A DNA stretch of 64,000 nucleotides from Parahoeflea alexandrii (GTDB lineage Bacteria; Pseudomonadota; Alphaproteobacteria; Rhizobiales; Rhizobiaceae). Location: assembly GCF_027214025.1 (NCBI RefSeq), contig NZ_JAPWHB010000001.1, positions 558,001 through 622,000 on the forward strand, read 5' to 3'. Of the stretch, positions 35,321 through 49,466 are shown piece after piece. A program made the position numbers and the translations under genes. Under the pieces are notes generated by a model that was given only the letters and a program-made list of their open reading frames with translations, made no database searches and was not told the DNA's origin. Within the stretch, counting starts at the first letter, position 1; every line of letters begins with the position of its first letter.

Positions 35321-35995
35321 ATGACGAATTACTCGCTCGACATCCAGATTGACCAGGCCGGACTGCAGACGATAGCAGCGGCGGGCTATTCCGTGGCACT
35401 CTTGCAGCCGCAGTTGAATGCGGACTACCAGATCGTGGCGGTTCTCACGTCGGCCAGCGGAACCATGCAGGTCACATGGACAGACAGCGGGTCGATCTAT
35501 GTTTCGCTCTACGCCCTGTCGGACTATTCGGTGCTGCAGATCAATTCATCAATCTCGGCGCTCTCGGGCCAGACCTTCACCTACAACGGCACCCAGATAT
35601 CAGCCACAGGCTCGACCAGCCTGGCGCAGACGATCCAGCTCACCAATGCGTCGACCGGCATGGTGACATCCGGACTTGCCCGGGCCTTCAGCATCAACGG
35701 GCAGGTCCAACCGCTCGCCATCACCAGTGCAGACGTTTTGCTCACGAACGGGTTGGGCAGCTTCGAGATCTCGAACCAGATGCTGCTGACGCTGATGAGC
35801 GGCGCACAGCTCGGCATGGCGTTGCCGAGCCAGGTGATCCCGAACTTCCAGGTCAACCAGCGGCGCAAACGCAACGTCGCCGCGGTGACCGTTCAGCCGC
35901 CGCTGCTTCTCGATTTCAGTGCCGGCAATGCCGCGGCGCAGACCGTCCATTTCAACGATCAGACCGGCAGCTTCGTGCCGGGCAGCCTGACCTAG
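35321..35995 (+). CDS. Unknown beta-rich protein C, paralog of the gene at 34255
   Basis: A 224-residue protein, TNYSLDIQIDQAGLQTIAAAGYSVALL at its start by segments, with MQVTWTDSGSIYVSLYALSD near residues 49-68, SGQTFTYNG near 82-90, and no Cys. Unlike paralog A it contains a basic patch, NQRRKRN, near residue 180. No signal peptide. The ribosome site is weak (GACCGAAAG). It converges on dnaE, and its stop is 16 bp from the dnaE stop. Unknown function. Confidence 0.72.
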   Translation: MTNYSLDIQIDQAGLQTIAAAGYSVALLQPQLNADYQIVAVLTSASGTMQVTWTDSGSIYVSLYALSDYSVLQINSSISALSGQTFTYNGTQISATGSTSLAQTIQLTNASTGMVTSGLARAFSINGQVQPLAITSADVLLTNGLGSFEISNQMLLTLMSGAQLGMALPSQVIPNFQVNQRRKRNVAAVTVQPPLLLDFSAGNAAAQTVHFNDQTGSFVPGSLT

Positions 35996-36010
35996 CCTCA
36001 ATCCAATCGG

Positions 36011-39571
<3,561 letters not shown>

Positions 39572-39697
39572 CAATGCCCTCTGCCGTCTGATCCGCGGTC
39601 CCGCACCGTGCCGGTGCGACCGAAGACTCAATGGCCAATTGTGAGGACCCGGACCGTAAAGTCCAGAGCACGCGCAGCTAAATCACCAAGGTTGCAT

Positions 39698-39755
39698 GGT
39701 CCGGCGACGACCCATTCCCGGCGGGGCTCAAATCCCGCTCCCCTCTCGTCGGACC
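39698..39755. repeat. Nested inverted repeat upstream of dnaE
   Basis: Outer arms GGTCCGGCGACGA and TCGTCGGACC pair with a 3-nt bulge, and an inner GCGGG/CCCGC stem caps them. It lies between the micropeptide stop and the dnaE start, so it would be in the leader of any transcript reading from the micropeptide promoter into dnaE. Confidence 0.45.
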
Positions 39756-39844
39756 GCGCTTCGGACCCGAGAGGTCATTCACACCCGGCACATGGCATGC
39801 CGGACAGATACTGGCAGTTGTTCAAATCCGGAAATCCAGTGAAC

Positions 39845-39931
39845 TCAGAACGCCATTGCAAGAACGGCGAAGCTCGCCACAAACAGGGACATGGAAACGA
39901 AAGCGGCAATGTCACGGGCAAATGCAGTCAT
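39845..39931 (-). CDS. 28-residue membrane micropeptide
   Basis: A short frame with an ideal ribosome site (AGGAG, 6 bp before the ATG) and a TGA stop. It encodes a charged N-terminus (MTAFARDIAAF) and then one hydrophobic helix (VSMSLFVASFAVLAMAF), so it is predicted to be a single-pass inner-membrane peptide. A -35/-10 pair lies about 35-60 bp upstream. The combination of promoter, ribosome site and helix makes it convincing despite its size. Role unknown; it could also be a leader peptide for dnaE. Confidence 0.65.
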   Translation of the reverse strand: MTAFARDIAAFVSMSLFVASFAVLAMAF

Positions 39932-39963
39932 GATCAACTCCTGTTAATTCCCTATATGTATTA

Positions 39964-39992
39964 TGTATGTTCCATCTTTGTTCTCATGTCAA
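39964..39992 (-). promoter_or_regulatory. Promoter of the micropeptide gene
   Basis: On the minus strand a perfect TTGACA, 17 bp, then CATACA, in A/T-rich DNA; the -10 ends 33 bp before the ATG. Confidence 0.6.
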
Positions 39993-40104
39993 TTGCATTT
40001 ATGGCGAATTTTCGAGACCGGCGCAGTCCAGCAATCCCCCGCCCCGCGGCGCCGGGGCAAGGCCGCGCGGCCTGCCAGGTGCCCTGGCGACGATCCGCGG
40101 CCAA

Positions 40105-40134
40105 TAAAAAAGCCCGGGTGCTTGCACCCGGGCT
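40105..40134 (-). terminator. Intrinsic terminator of hupB
   Basis: AGCCCGGGTG / CACCCGGGCT, a 10-bp stem with a CTTG loop (minus strand: CAAG) followed by T7. Confidence 0.9.
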
Positions 40135-40161
40135 CTCAACTCTCGCGCTTTTGACGGCGGC

Positions 40162-40434
40162 TTAGTTGCAGGCGTCCTTCAGACCCTTGCCGGCCGAGAA
40201 CTTCGGCACGTTGCGGGCAGGAATGTCGACTTCCTTGCCGGTCTGCGGGTTGCGGCCCTTCGAGGCTTCGCGACGCGAAACGGTGAAGTTGCCGAAGCCG
40301 ATCAGACGGACGTCGCCGCCATTCTTGAGCTCACCGGTGATGGTTTCGAAAACCGCTTCGACAGCCGAGGTTGCGTCACCCTTGCTGAGGCCTGATTTCT
40401 CGGCAACAGCTGCCACGAGTTCATTCTTGTTCAT
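40162..40434 (-). CDS. hupB: HU family DNA-binding protein
   Basis: A 90-residue HU protein: MNKNELVAAVAEKSGLSK dimerisation helices, the GDVRLIGFGNFTVSRREASKGRNPQTG DNA-binding arm, and a PKFSAGKGLKDACN tail. It bends and compacts DNA. It has its own strong terminator and follows lon, an order also common in Proteobacteria. Confidence 0.95.
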   Translation of the reverse strand: MNKNELVAAVAEKSGLSKGDATSAVEAVFETITGELKNGGDVRLIGFGNFTVSRREASKGRNPQTGKEVDIPARNVPKFSAGKGLKDACN

Positions 40435-40568
40435 TTCCGTCCCTTTCTGGCGTTATGTCGACTCATTTCGTTCGATGCGGTGATCCTACGCATCTCGACG
40501 TTCCGTGCAACCAAACTCCCCGGAAACCCGCGCTTTATAAAGGCTTTTCACAGGGAAAACGTTATTTT

Positions 40569-40585
40569 CCGGTTCGGCGAACCGG
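40569..40585. promoter_or_regulatory. Inverted repeat upstream of hupB
   Basis: CCGGTTCG-G-CGAACCGG, an 8-bp perfect inverted repeat 135 bp before the hupB start, could be an operator. Confidence 0.35.
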
Positions 40586-40679
40586 CCAAGCCCTGCGAAA
40601 TCGTGTTGACAACCGGTGAGGCGTTCCCTTTCGGCACATCCGGCCCGTGGAGTGGCGCGCATGTCGCGCCTGATGACAC

Positions 40680-40708
40680 GAAAACGGGCGGGAGATGATC
40701 CCGCCCGT
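40680..40708 (-). terminator. Intrinsic terminator of lon
   Basis: ACGGGCGGGA / TCCCGCCCGT stem; on the minus strand it is followed by TTTCG, a short U-run. It sits 29 bp after the lon stop. Confidence 0.7.
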
Positions 40709-40736
40709 CAAGCATTTTTCCAGTTCTGCCAAAGGC

Positions 40737-43169
<2,433 letters not shown>

Positions 43170-43280
43170 TTTGTTTCCTTTCATGGCCTGTTCAGACCGA
43201 TTGGCAACGCGGCATGCGGTCCCGGTTCATCCAGCAACCGCCATCTGCGTCCTTGCATGGGGAAAACCCCTTTCCAGTCT

Positions 43281-43309
43281 AATTGGAGAACCGGCGCCCC
43301 GGTTTCAAG
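43281..43309 (-). promoter_or_regulatory. Sigma-32 (RpoH)-like promoter of lon
   Basis: On the minus strand CTTGAAA (full consensus), 14 bp, then CTCCAATT, close to CCCCATNT. Confidence 0.65.
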
Positions 43310-43463
43310 TCAGATCAACAACGGCAATTCGTTTCATTACCGATTCGTGACGATATTAGAGAATGAAAGTGGCGGGAAGCTGGAGCCGCAGGAAAACGCG
43401 CGGGAGAAACACCGACAACGCGGCGTCGCATGCGGCCCCTGCTCCCATGTCCGTAAACGCGAA

Positions 43464-43481
43464 CGGGCCCCAGGGGGCCCG
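43464..43481 (-). terminator. GC-rich hairpin after clpX
   Basis: CGGGCCCC / GGGGCCCG stem 35 bp after the clpX stop; the following U-run on the minus strand is weak. The rest of 43185-43515 holds the lon promoter and no gene. Confidence 0.45.
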
Positions 43482-43515
43482 CTCAAAACGTGTTGGCAGA
43501 TCTGCCCAGAGCCGA

Positions 43516-44796
43516 TCAGGCGGAAGCCGAATCCTTGGTGTCGCCGTCCCGCTCCGCATAGATGTAGAGCGGACGGGCATTGCCGGTGACGACATCGTCG
43601 GAAATGACGACTTCGCGCACGCCTTCAAGTTCCGGCAGCTCGAACATGGTGTCGAGCAGGATCTTCTCCATGATCGAGCGCAGGCCGCGCGCACCGGTCT
43701 TGCGGATGATGCCGCGCTTGGCGATCTCGTGCAGCGCACTTTCGTGGAAGGTGAGTTCCACGTCTTCCATCTCGAACAGACGCTGATACTGCTTGACCAG
43801 AGCGTTCTTCGGCTCGGTCAGGATCTGGATCAGCGCTGCCTCGTCGAGATCTTCAAGCGTCGCCAGCACCGGCAGACGACCGATGAATTCCGGGATCAGG
43901 CCGAACTTGACCAGATCCTCGGGCTCGAGTTCGCGCAGCACTTCGCCGACGCGGCGTTCGTCCTGGGCGCGAACATTGGCGCCGAAGCCGATCGAGGTTT
44001 TCTCGCCACGGGCGGAAATGATCTTGTCGAGGCCGGCAAAGGCGCCACCGCAAACAAACAGGATGTTGGTGGTATCGACCTGCAGGAATTCCTGCTGCGG
44101 ATGCTTGCGGCCGCCTTGCGGCGGAACCGAGGCAACCGTGCCTTCCATGATCTTCAGAAGCGCCTGCTGCACGCCCTCGCCCGACACGTCGCGGGTGATC
44201 GACGGATTGTCCGACTTGCGCGAGATCTTGTCGACCTCGTCGATGTAGACAATGCCGCGCTGGGCGCGTTCGACGTTGTAGTCGGCCGACTGCAACAGCT
44301 TGAGAATGATGTTCTCGACGTCCTCGCCGACGTAACCGGCTTCGGTCAGCGTCGTGGCGTCAGCCATGGTGAACGGCACATCGATGATGCGCGCCAGCGT
44401 CTGGGCCAGGTAGGTCTTGCCGCAGCCGGTGGGGCCGACCAGCAGTATGTTGGACTTGGCCAGTTCCACGTCACCCGACTTCGACGAGTGGTTGAGACGC
44501 TTGTAGTGGTTGTGAACCGCGACCGAGAGGATCTTCTTGGCCTGGTGCTGGCCGATCACATACTCGTCGAGGGTTGCGATGATTTCCTGCGGGGACGGCA
44601 CACCATCGCTGGATTTCACCATCGAGGATTTGTTTTCCTCGCGGATAATGTCCATGCACAACTCCACGCATTCATCGCAGATGAACACTGTGGGACCGGC
44701 GATGAGTTTGCGCACTTCATGCTGGCTCTTGCCGCAGAAAGAGCAATAAAGGGTATTCTTTGAATCGCCGCCGTTGCTGCCGCTGACCTTGCTCAT
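43516..44796 (-). CDS. clpX: ATP-dependent Clp protease ATP-binding subunit ClpX
   Basis: AAA+ unfoldase feeding ClpP, essential for cell-cycle proteolysis (CtrA) in many alphaproteobacteria. The 426-residue protein has the N-terminal C4 zinc-binding domain ([11 protein letters not shown] and CDECVELC), Walker [13 protein letters not shown], Walker [11 protein letters not shown], the IGF loop contacting ClpP (around TSIGFGANV) and the C-terminal [21 protein letters not shown]. It lies 315 bp downstream of clpP on the same strand. Confidence 0.97.
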   Translation of the reverse strand: MSKVSGSNGGDSKNTLYCSFCGKSQHEVRKLIAGPTVFICDECVELCMDIIREENKSSMVKSSDGVPSPQEIIATLDEYVIGQHQAKKILSVAVHNHYKRLNHSSKSGDVELAKSNILLVGPTGCGKTYLAQTLARIIDVPFTMADATTLTEAGYVGEDVENIILKLLQSADYNVERAQRGIVYIDEVDKISRKSDNPSITRDVSGEGVQQALLKIMEGTVASVPPQGGRKHPQQEFLQVDTTNILFVCGGAFAGLDKIISARGEKTSIGFGANVRAQDERRVGEVLRELEPEDLVKFGLIPEFIGRLPVLATLEDLDEAALIQILTEPKNALVKQYQRLFEMEDVELTFHESALHEIAKRGIIRKTGARGLRSIMEKILLDTMFELPELEGVREVVISDDVVTGNARPLYIYAERDGDTKDSASA

Positions 44797-45111
44797 TTCA
44801 CTTTCCTTCCCGCAATCCCGGCATCAAGGCCCGGATGTATGGCGCCTGACCGCAATAACGCCGTGACGTCGGTGCTTACAGGCAATCTCGGGGTACAAAC
44901 CCGACCATCAGGTAACCATTCCTGCGGCCGGTGGCAACGAATCCCCGTCAATCTGGCAATGCTACGCCAGAGAAATTGAACATAGACTTAACGTCCATAC
45001 TAGCGCGCTGTGGCGCTTGCGCCACCCCGGGCACACACAAACGTGTTGCAGGAGAAGCGCAATGGCCTTGAAAACGACGCCAGTTTCGAACCAAAAAGCC
45101 TGATCCCGTCC
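44797..45111. other. clpP-clpX intergenic region
   Basis: 315 bp with no supported gene. It holds a hairpin GTGGCGC-TTGC-GCCAC-like repeat near 45010-45025 and presumably the clpX promoter. Confidence 0.5.
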
Positions 45112-45738
45112 TCAGGAGTCGGTCTCGATGTACTCGCGCTTGTCGATAACGCGGTCAATCAGACCAAAACCAAGCGCCTCGTCCGCCGTCATGAAGTGAT
45201 CACGATCAAGGGTCTTCTCGACCGTTTCGTAATCCTTGCCGGTGTGGGTGACATAGATGTCGTTCAACCGGCGCTTCATCTTGATGATGTCCTGCGCATG
45301 GCGCTCGATGTCCGAGGCCTGGCCCTGGAACCCGCCTGACGGCTGGTGCACCATGATGCGGGCGTTCGGCGTGGCAAAGCGCATGCCCTTCTCGCCGGCG
45401 CACAGCAGAAGCGATCCCATCGACGCAGCCTGACCGATGCACAGGGTCGAAACCGCCGGCCGGATAAACTGCATTGTGTCGTAGATCGCCATGCCGGCGG
45501 TGACCACGCCGCCGGGCGAATTGATGTAGATGGCGATTTCCTTCTTCGGGTTCTCGGCTTCGAGAAACAGAAGCTGGGCGCAGACCAGCGTCGCCATGTG
45601 ATCTTCAACCGGGCCGGTGATGAAGATGATGCGCTCCTTGAGGAGCCGCGAATAGATGTCGTAGGACCGTTCGCCGCGGTTTGTCTGCTCAACGACCATG
45701 GGCACCAGGGCCATGGCGTTATCAACTGTATTTTTCAT
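45112..45738 (-). CDS. clpP: ATP-dependent Clp protease proteolytic subunit ClpP
   Basis: A 208-residue serine protease forming the double heptamer with ClpX/ClpA. Catalytic triad visible: Ser106 ([11 protein letters not shown]), His131 ([11 protein letters not shown]) and Asp180 (LDRDHFM). Start at MKNTVDNAM (45738), with AAGGGAAG upstream, is chosen; the frame extends further, but without homology. Confidence 0.97.
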   Translation of the reverse strand: MKNTVDNAMALVPMVVEQTNRGERSYDIYSRLLKERIIFITGPVEDHMATLVCAQLLFLEAENPKKEIAIYINSPGGVVTAGMAIYDTMQFIRPAVSTLCIGQAASMGSLLLCAGEKGMRFATPNARIMVHQPSGGFQGQASDIERHAQDIIKMKRRLNDIYVTHTGKDYETVEKTLDRDHFMTADEALGFGLIDRVIDKREYIETDS

Positions 45739-46163
45739 TGCGCTTCCCTTGTCAAACGGCCCGGCAGACCCAAAAGCCTGCCCAGAATCAGTCTTATTGA
45801 ACTCACTACATAGAGTGTGCCCCCCCGCCGCTTCAAGACGCAAGGCGCCGAAACGGTTGGGAACTGTTGTTCACGACTGATGTTAAAGCGACGTTACGGT
45901 TTTGAAATTGTCTTTATGCAAATGGCAATTCGGCGGTTTGACCACTCGATCCCGTCCCGTTTCCAGCCCAATGTCTCCAGCCTTCCGGTCAAGCGTAAGC
46001 GAACGGCAGGTGCGGGTCGGTGGGCGGGAGACATCCAGCAGCCTGCTCTGACAGCAATCGTTAACGTTTTGCTTTCCTTGCCGCCCGGAGTGAGTCACAC
46101 TCACTCGTCAAGTCGCGGACACGGCCCACAGAATGCCGCTGCCGCAGCAAGGGAGCGTGTGTC
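45739..46163. other. Intergenic region upstream of clpP and the two-repeat secreted protein
   Basis: 425 bp without a supported gene. On the minus strand CTTGAAG (45831-45837) and TCTATGT (45808-45814), 16 bp apart, form a heat-shock-like promoter candidate for clpP. GAGTGAGT-CAC-ACTCACTC at 46088-46106 is an inverted repeat in front of the gene at 46164. Confidence 0.45.
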
Positions 46164-46757
46164 ATGTCCGAGTTCTTGCCTGCCCGCCACGGCATCGTGG
46201 CAACCCTTCTTGCCTTTTCCGTCGCCTCGCCGGCATTTGCCGGCGGCAAGACGCTCGCCTGCTACCAGCAGGTGCACCAGCCCGCCGTCTACCGGACCGT
46301 CCACGAGCAGGTGGTGGTCAGGCCCGGCGGCGTTGTCCACGAGACCATCCCCGCCCGCTACAGCCAGGTCACCGAGACCGTGCTTGTCGAGCCGGAACGG
46401 GTGGTGGCGCGGCATATTCCGGCCGTGACCAGAACCGTGCATCAAACCGTGATGATCCGCGACAAGTCGGTTGGATGGGAGTGGCGCCACGTCCACGGTG
46501 TCAAGACGCTGTGCAAGGTGGTGCATCCCGCGCAATACGCCACGCGCGCCCAGACCGTGATTGTGCAGCCCGCCCGCACCGTGCATGAAAGAATTCCTGC
46601 GCGCTATGCGCACCGCACCCGCACCGTGCTGGTTCAGCCGGAACGTACTATCACCCGCCACGTACCGCCAGTCATCAAGACGGTTGCGCGCACGATGGAA
46701 GTCCAGCCAGCTTCCGCCGGCTGGGTACAGGTTTCAGGGCGCAGCCGCTGCAAGTGA
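46164..46757 (+). CDS. Secreted protein with two internal repeats
   Basis: A 197-residue protein with a signal peptide (hydrophobic run IVATLLAFSVASPAFA; likely cleavage after residue 26) and two tandem copies of a repeat of about 75-80 residues. Copy 1 spans about residues 34-112 and copy 2 about 118-192. Shared landmarks are TVHE-x-IPARY, TVLV-x-PER and R-x-VP/IPxV-x-x-TV. The repeats are rich in Val, Arg, His and Thr. Two to four Cys may form disulphides. Ribosome site AAGGGAG. Periplasmic location is inferred; function unknown. Confidence 0.8.
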   Translation: MSEFLPARHGIVATLLAFSVASPAFAGGKTLACYQQVHQPAVYRTVHEQVVVRPGGVVHETIPARYSQVTETVLVEPERVVARHIPAVTRTVHQTVMIRDKSVGWEWRHVHGVKTLCKVVHPAQYATRAQTVIVQPARTVHERIPARYAHRTRTVLVQPERTITRHVPPVIKTVARTMEVQPASAGWVQVSGRSRCK

Positions 46758-46899
46758 GGTCCCGGACCGTCATCCGGGCAGCAGTCGTATTCCGAACGAC
46801 CTCGCCTGGACCAGAACGCCGGGGCATGGGAGCCTGAAAGTTCACGTGCCCCGATCGTTTCGGATTTCCTGCCCGGCAAATCCGCGATAATGCTCGCGC

Positions 46900-48123
46900 A
46901 TGACCACGCACAAGCTTTCCGTTTCACAAGATCCCCGCGATCCCGGTTTCGTTCAGGACCCCTACCGCTTTTACGCTGGTATGCACCGCACCTCGCCTGT
47001 CTTCTTCTGGGAAGAGTACGGGATGTGGTGCGTGTCGGGCTATGACCAGGTCAACGCGCTGCTCAGGGACCGGCGGCTTGGCCGGGAGAACCGCTGGGGC
47101 GCGCCGCTGAACCCGGCGGAGGGCCGCGGACACCTTGCCGATTTCGACCGGATCGAAAGCGGCTCGCTGCTCGAACGCGAGCCGCCTGCGCACACGCGGC
47201 TGAGAACGCTGGTCAACCGCGCCTTCGTTTCCCGCTCGGTGGAGCGGCTCAGACCGCGCATCCGTGGGCTCGCCAATCAACTGATTGACGCCCTGCCCGC
47301 AAATCAGCCGTTCGATCTGCTGCCGGCGTTCGCCACCCCGATCCCGCTGACGGTGATCTGCGAATTGCTCGGCGTCCCCGTGAGCCGGGCCGATGACCTG
47401 CTCAACTGGTCGCACGCGATGTGCGAGATGTATGTGCCGCAGCGCTCGCCCGAGACCGAGGAACGCGCCAACCGCGCCTCGGCCGAGTTCGGCGCGTTTC
47501 TGACCGCGCATATCGAGGAGCACCGGCACAATGGCGCCGACGATCTGCTTTCGGCGCTGATCGGGGTACGCGACACCGGCGAAAAGCTCTCCGACGACGA
47601 GCTGATCTCGACCTGCGTGCTGCTGCTCAATGCCGGCCATGAAGCGACCGTTCACCAGACCGGGAATGCGGTCAAAACCGTCCTCGAGCAAGGCAGCGAC
47701 CCGCGCCGGTTCTTTACAACACCGGAGATGGCGGCGGCGACAATCGAAGAGGCGCTGCGCTATGACGCGCCGCTGCACATGTTCACCCGCTATGCCTATG
47801 AGGAGGTCGATCTCGGCCCGGTGACGCTGAAGCCGGGCGAGCAGCTGGCGCTGCTGCTCGGCGCCGCCAACCGCGATCCGTCCGCCTTCGAGGCGCCGCA
47901 TGAATTCCGTCCCGGCAGAGCCGACCAGAAGAATGTCAGCTTCGGCGCCGGATTGCATTTCTGCATCGGTGCGCCGCTGGCCCGGCTCGAATTGCAGGAA
48001 TCGCTGTCCCTGCTGTTCGACCGGCTGCCTGGCCTGAAGCTTGAAACGCCGCCGCGCTATCGCGACAGCTATCATTTCCACGGGCTAGAAAGCCTCAAGG
48101 CCGTCCAGATACAAAGCCGATGA
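46900..48123 (+). CDS. Cytochrome P450
   Basis: A 407-residue soluble bacterial P450. I-helix motif LLLNAGHEATVHQTGN (oxygen activation Glu-Ala-Thr), the ExxR of the K helix in IEEALRYD, and the haem ligand Cys355 in FGAGLHFCIGAPLARLELQ are all present, so it should be a functional monooxygenase or peroxygenase. Size and GLHFCIG are typical of the CYP107-like soluble class. No ferredoxin or reductase gene is adjacent, so it must borrow electrons from elsewhere. Substrate unknown. Confidence 0.93.
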   Translation: MTTHKLSVSQDPRDPGFVQDPYRFYAGMHRTSPVFFWEEYGMWCVSGYDQVNALLRDRRLGRENRWGAPLNPAEGRGHLADFDRIESGSLLEREPPAHTRLRTLVNRAFVSRSVERLRPRIRGLANQLIDALPANQPFDLLPAFATPIPLTVICELLGVPVSRADDLLNWSHAMCEMYVPQRSPETEERANRASAEFGAFLTAHIEEHRHNGADDLLSALIGVRDTGEKLSDDELISTCVLLLNAGHEATVHQTGNAVKTVLEQGSDPRRFFTTPEMAAATIEEALRYDAPLHMFTRYAYEEVDLGPVTLKPGEQLALLLGAANRDPSAFEAPHEFRPGRADQKNVSFGAGLHFCIGAPLARLELQESLSLLFDRLPGLKLETPPRYRDSYHFHGLESLKAVQIQSR

Positions 48124-48211
48124 CTGGTGCGGGCCGCGCCTTCTTCTGCAAAGGCGGAGGCCCGCGGCGCAGGCGTTCAACCTGAATATGCGCTAAATCT
48201 AATGCTTCAGG

Positions 48212-48556
48212 TTAGAGCTTGATAACATAGTCTTTGCGAGTCGTTTCAAGGACTTCCCAGCTTCCCCTAAAGCCCGGCCTGAGGATGAAGCTGTCACCCG
48301 CCTTGACGGTAACCGCATCGGCGCCATCCTCGGAAATGACAGAAAGCCCTTCCAGTATCCGGCAGTATTCCCACTCATCGTAGGAAATCCGCCATTTGCC
48401 CGGAGTCGACTGCCAGATGCCGCAATAAAGCCCGTCGCGCTCCTCGAGGTTCCAGGTGGTGTGCACCGGATCGCCGGAAAGCAGCTTCTCCGGATCGGGC
48501 CGGGAAACATCGGGCTCAACCGCCGGTGAGACGGGAAGATAGGCGGAGTTCGACAT
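48212..48556 (-). CDS. Cupin-domain protein
   Basis: A 114-residue small cupin (EutQ/DUF861-like): the core strands contain CGIWQSTPGKWRISYDEWEYCRILEGLSVI (by segments) and AVTVKAGDSFILRPGFRGSWEV. The first cupin motif lacks the usual HxH, which is common in this subgroup and may mean no metal. Start at MSNSAYLPV has GAGG upstream. Divergent from the DUF6653-like gene by 41 bp. Confidence 0.82.
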   Translation of the reverse strand: MSNSAYLPVSPAVEPDVSRPDPEKLLSGDPVHTTWNLEERDGLYCGIWQSTPGKWRISYDEWEYCRILEGLSVISEDGADAVTVKAGDSFILRPGFRGSWEVLETTRKDYVIKL

Positions 48557-48597
48557 GGGACCTCGCAGGATGCAATCGAAGCGTCTATATTGACCGC

Positions 48598-49104
48598 ATG
48601 AGGATCGACAAGGCAATCGAAAGCACGATGGCAATGAATGATGCCACCTGGGCGCGCCATGCCAATCCCCTGAGCTTCTGGACGCGGGTGCCAATCCTGC
48701 TGTTGCTGACGCTTGCGATCTGGTCGCGTATGTGGATCGGCTGGTGGTGCCTGGCGCCGGTTGCTGTTCTGCTGGCGTGGACCTTCATCAATCCGCGCGC
48801 CTTTCCGCCGCCGGCTCACCTGAACAACTGGGCCTCGAAAGCGGTGCTCGGCGAGCGCCATTGGCTGGCGCGGAAGACCACGCCCATTCCGGCCCATCAC
48901 GCGCGCTCGGCGCTGATCCTGTCGGTGCTGTCGGGCCTGTCGCTGATCCCGCTCGCCTACGGGCTTTGGGCGCTCGATCCCTGGGCGGCTTTTCTGGGCG
49001 CCCTGCTCGCCTCAGCGTTCAAATTGTGGTTCTGCGACCGGATGGCATGGCTGTCTGACGATATGGCCGTGCAGCCGATGCAAAGCGGTGCTCAGCAGAC
49101 CTGA
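48598..49104 (+). CDS. DUF6653-like membrane protein
   Basis: A 168-residue protein with MNDATWARHANPLSFWTRV near the N-terminus, then four hydrophobic segments (ILLLLTLAIWSRMW, WWCLAPVAVLLAW, ALILSVLSGLSLIPLAYGLW, AFLGALLASAFKLW). The W-rich, NP-containing opening suggests DUF6653; function unknown. The ATG at 48598 or one at 48631 may be the start. Its 3' end overlaps the convergent small secreted gene by 13 bp. Confidence 0.72.
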   Translation: MRIDKAIESTMAMNDATWARHANPLSFWTRVPILLLLTLAIWSRMWIGWWCLAPVAVLLAWTFINPRAFPPPAHLNNWASKAVLGERHWLARKTTPIPAHHARSALILSVLSGLSLIPLAYGLWALDPWAAFLGALLASAFKLWFCDRMAWLSDDMAVQPMQSGAQQT

Positions 49105-49388
49105 ACGCCGCATTCGCTGATGGTGAATTCCTCGGCGGGCTCGGTCAGCGAGCCGTCAAACTGTCGGCCATCGGCGCATTGCGCGCGGGCCTCGAATGTC
49201 AGCCGTCCGGCCAGTTCGCCCTCCTTCATATTGAGGAAATACTCGACGGCGCAATCCTTCTCGACCGCCAGTTGCTCGGAGAGTTGGTCGAGCCAAGCCG
49301 GATTGGCCGACTGAGCATGGGCCACGGGCGCCAGCGTCAAAGTGGTTGCGAGTGCAAGGGAAATGGTTCGGAGCGTGTTGTGAAACAT
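49092..49388 (-). CDS. Small secreted Cys-containing protein
   Basis: A 98-residue precursor with a signal peptide (ISLALATTLTLAPVAHAQ, cleavage near residue 25). The mature part of about 73 residues holds four Cys (DCAVEYF, QCADGRQF, SECGVQVC), so two disulphides are possible in the periplasm. Function unknown. The C-terminus overlaps the neighbouring membrane-protein gene. Confidence 0.72.
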   Translation of the reverse strand: MFHNTLRTISLALATTLTLAPVAHAQSANPAWLDQLSEQLAVEKDCAVEYFLNMKEGELAGRLTFEARAQCADGRQFDGSLTEPAEEFTISECGVQVC

Positions 49389-49466
49389 GGGACCTCCTGC
49401 TTCAGGTTGGGTCCAGCCTAGTCTCGCATCCGCCCGACCGCCTTGCGGCAGATCAATCGAACCGGC

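Noticed and set aside
39715..39755. T-arm-like sequence (GCGGG-loop-CCCGC) suggesting a tRNA
   Set aside because: The loop lacks TTCRA, there is no matching acceptor, D and anticodon arms, and the total length is too short. Kept only as an inverted repeat.
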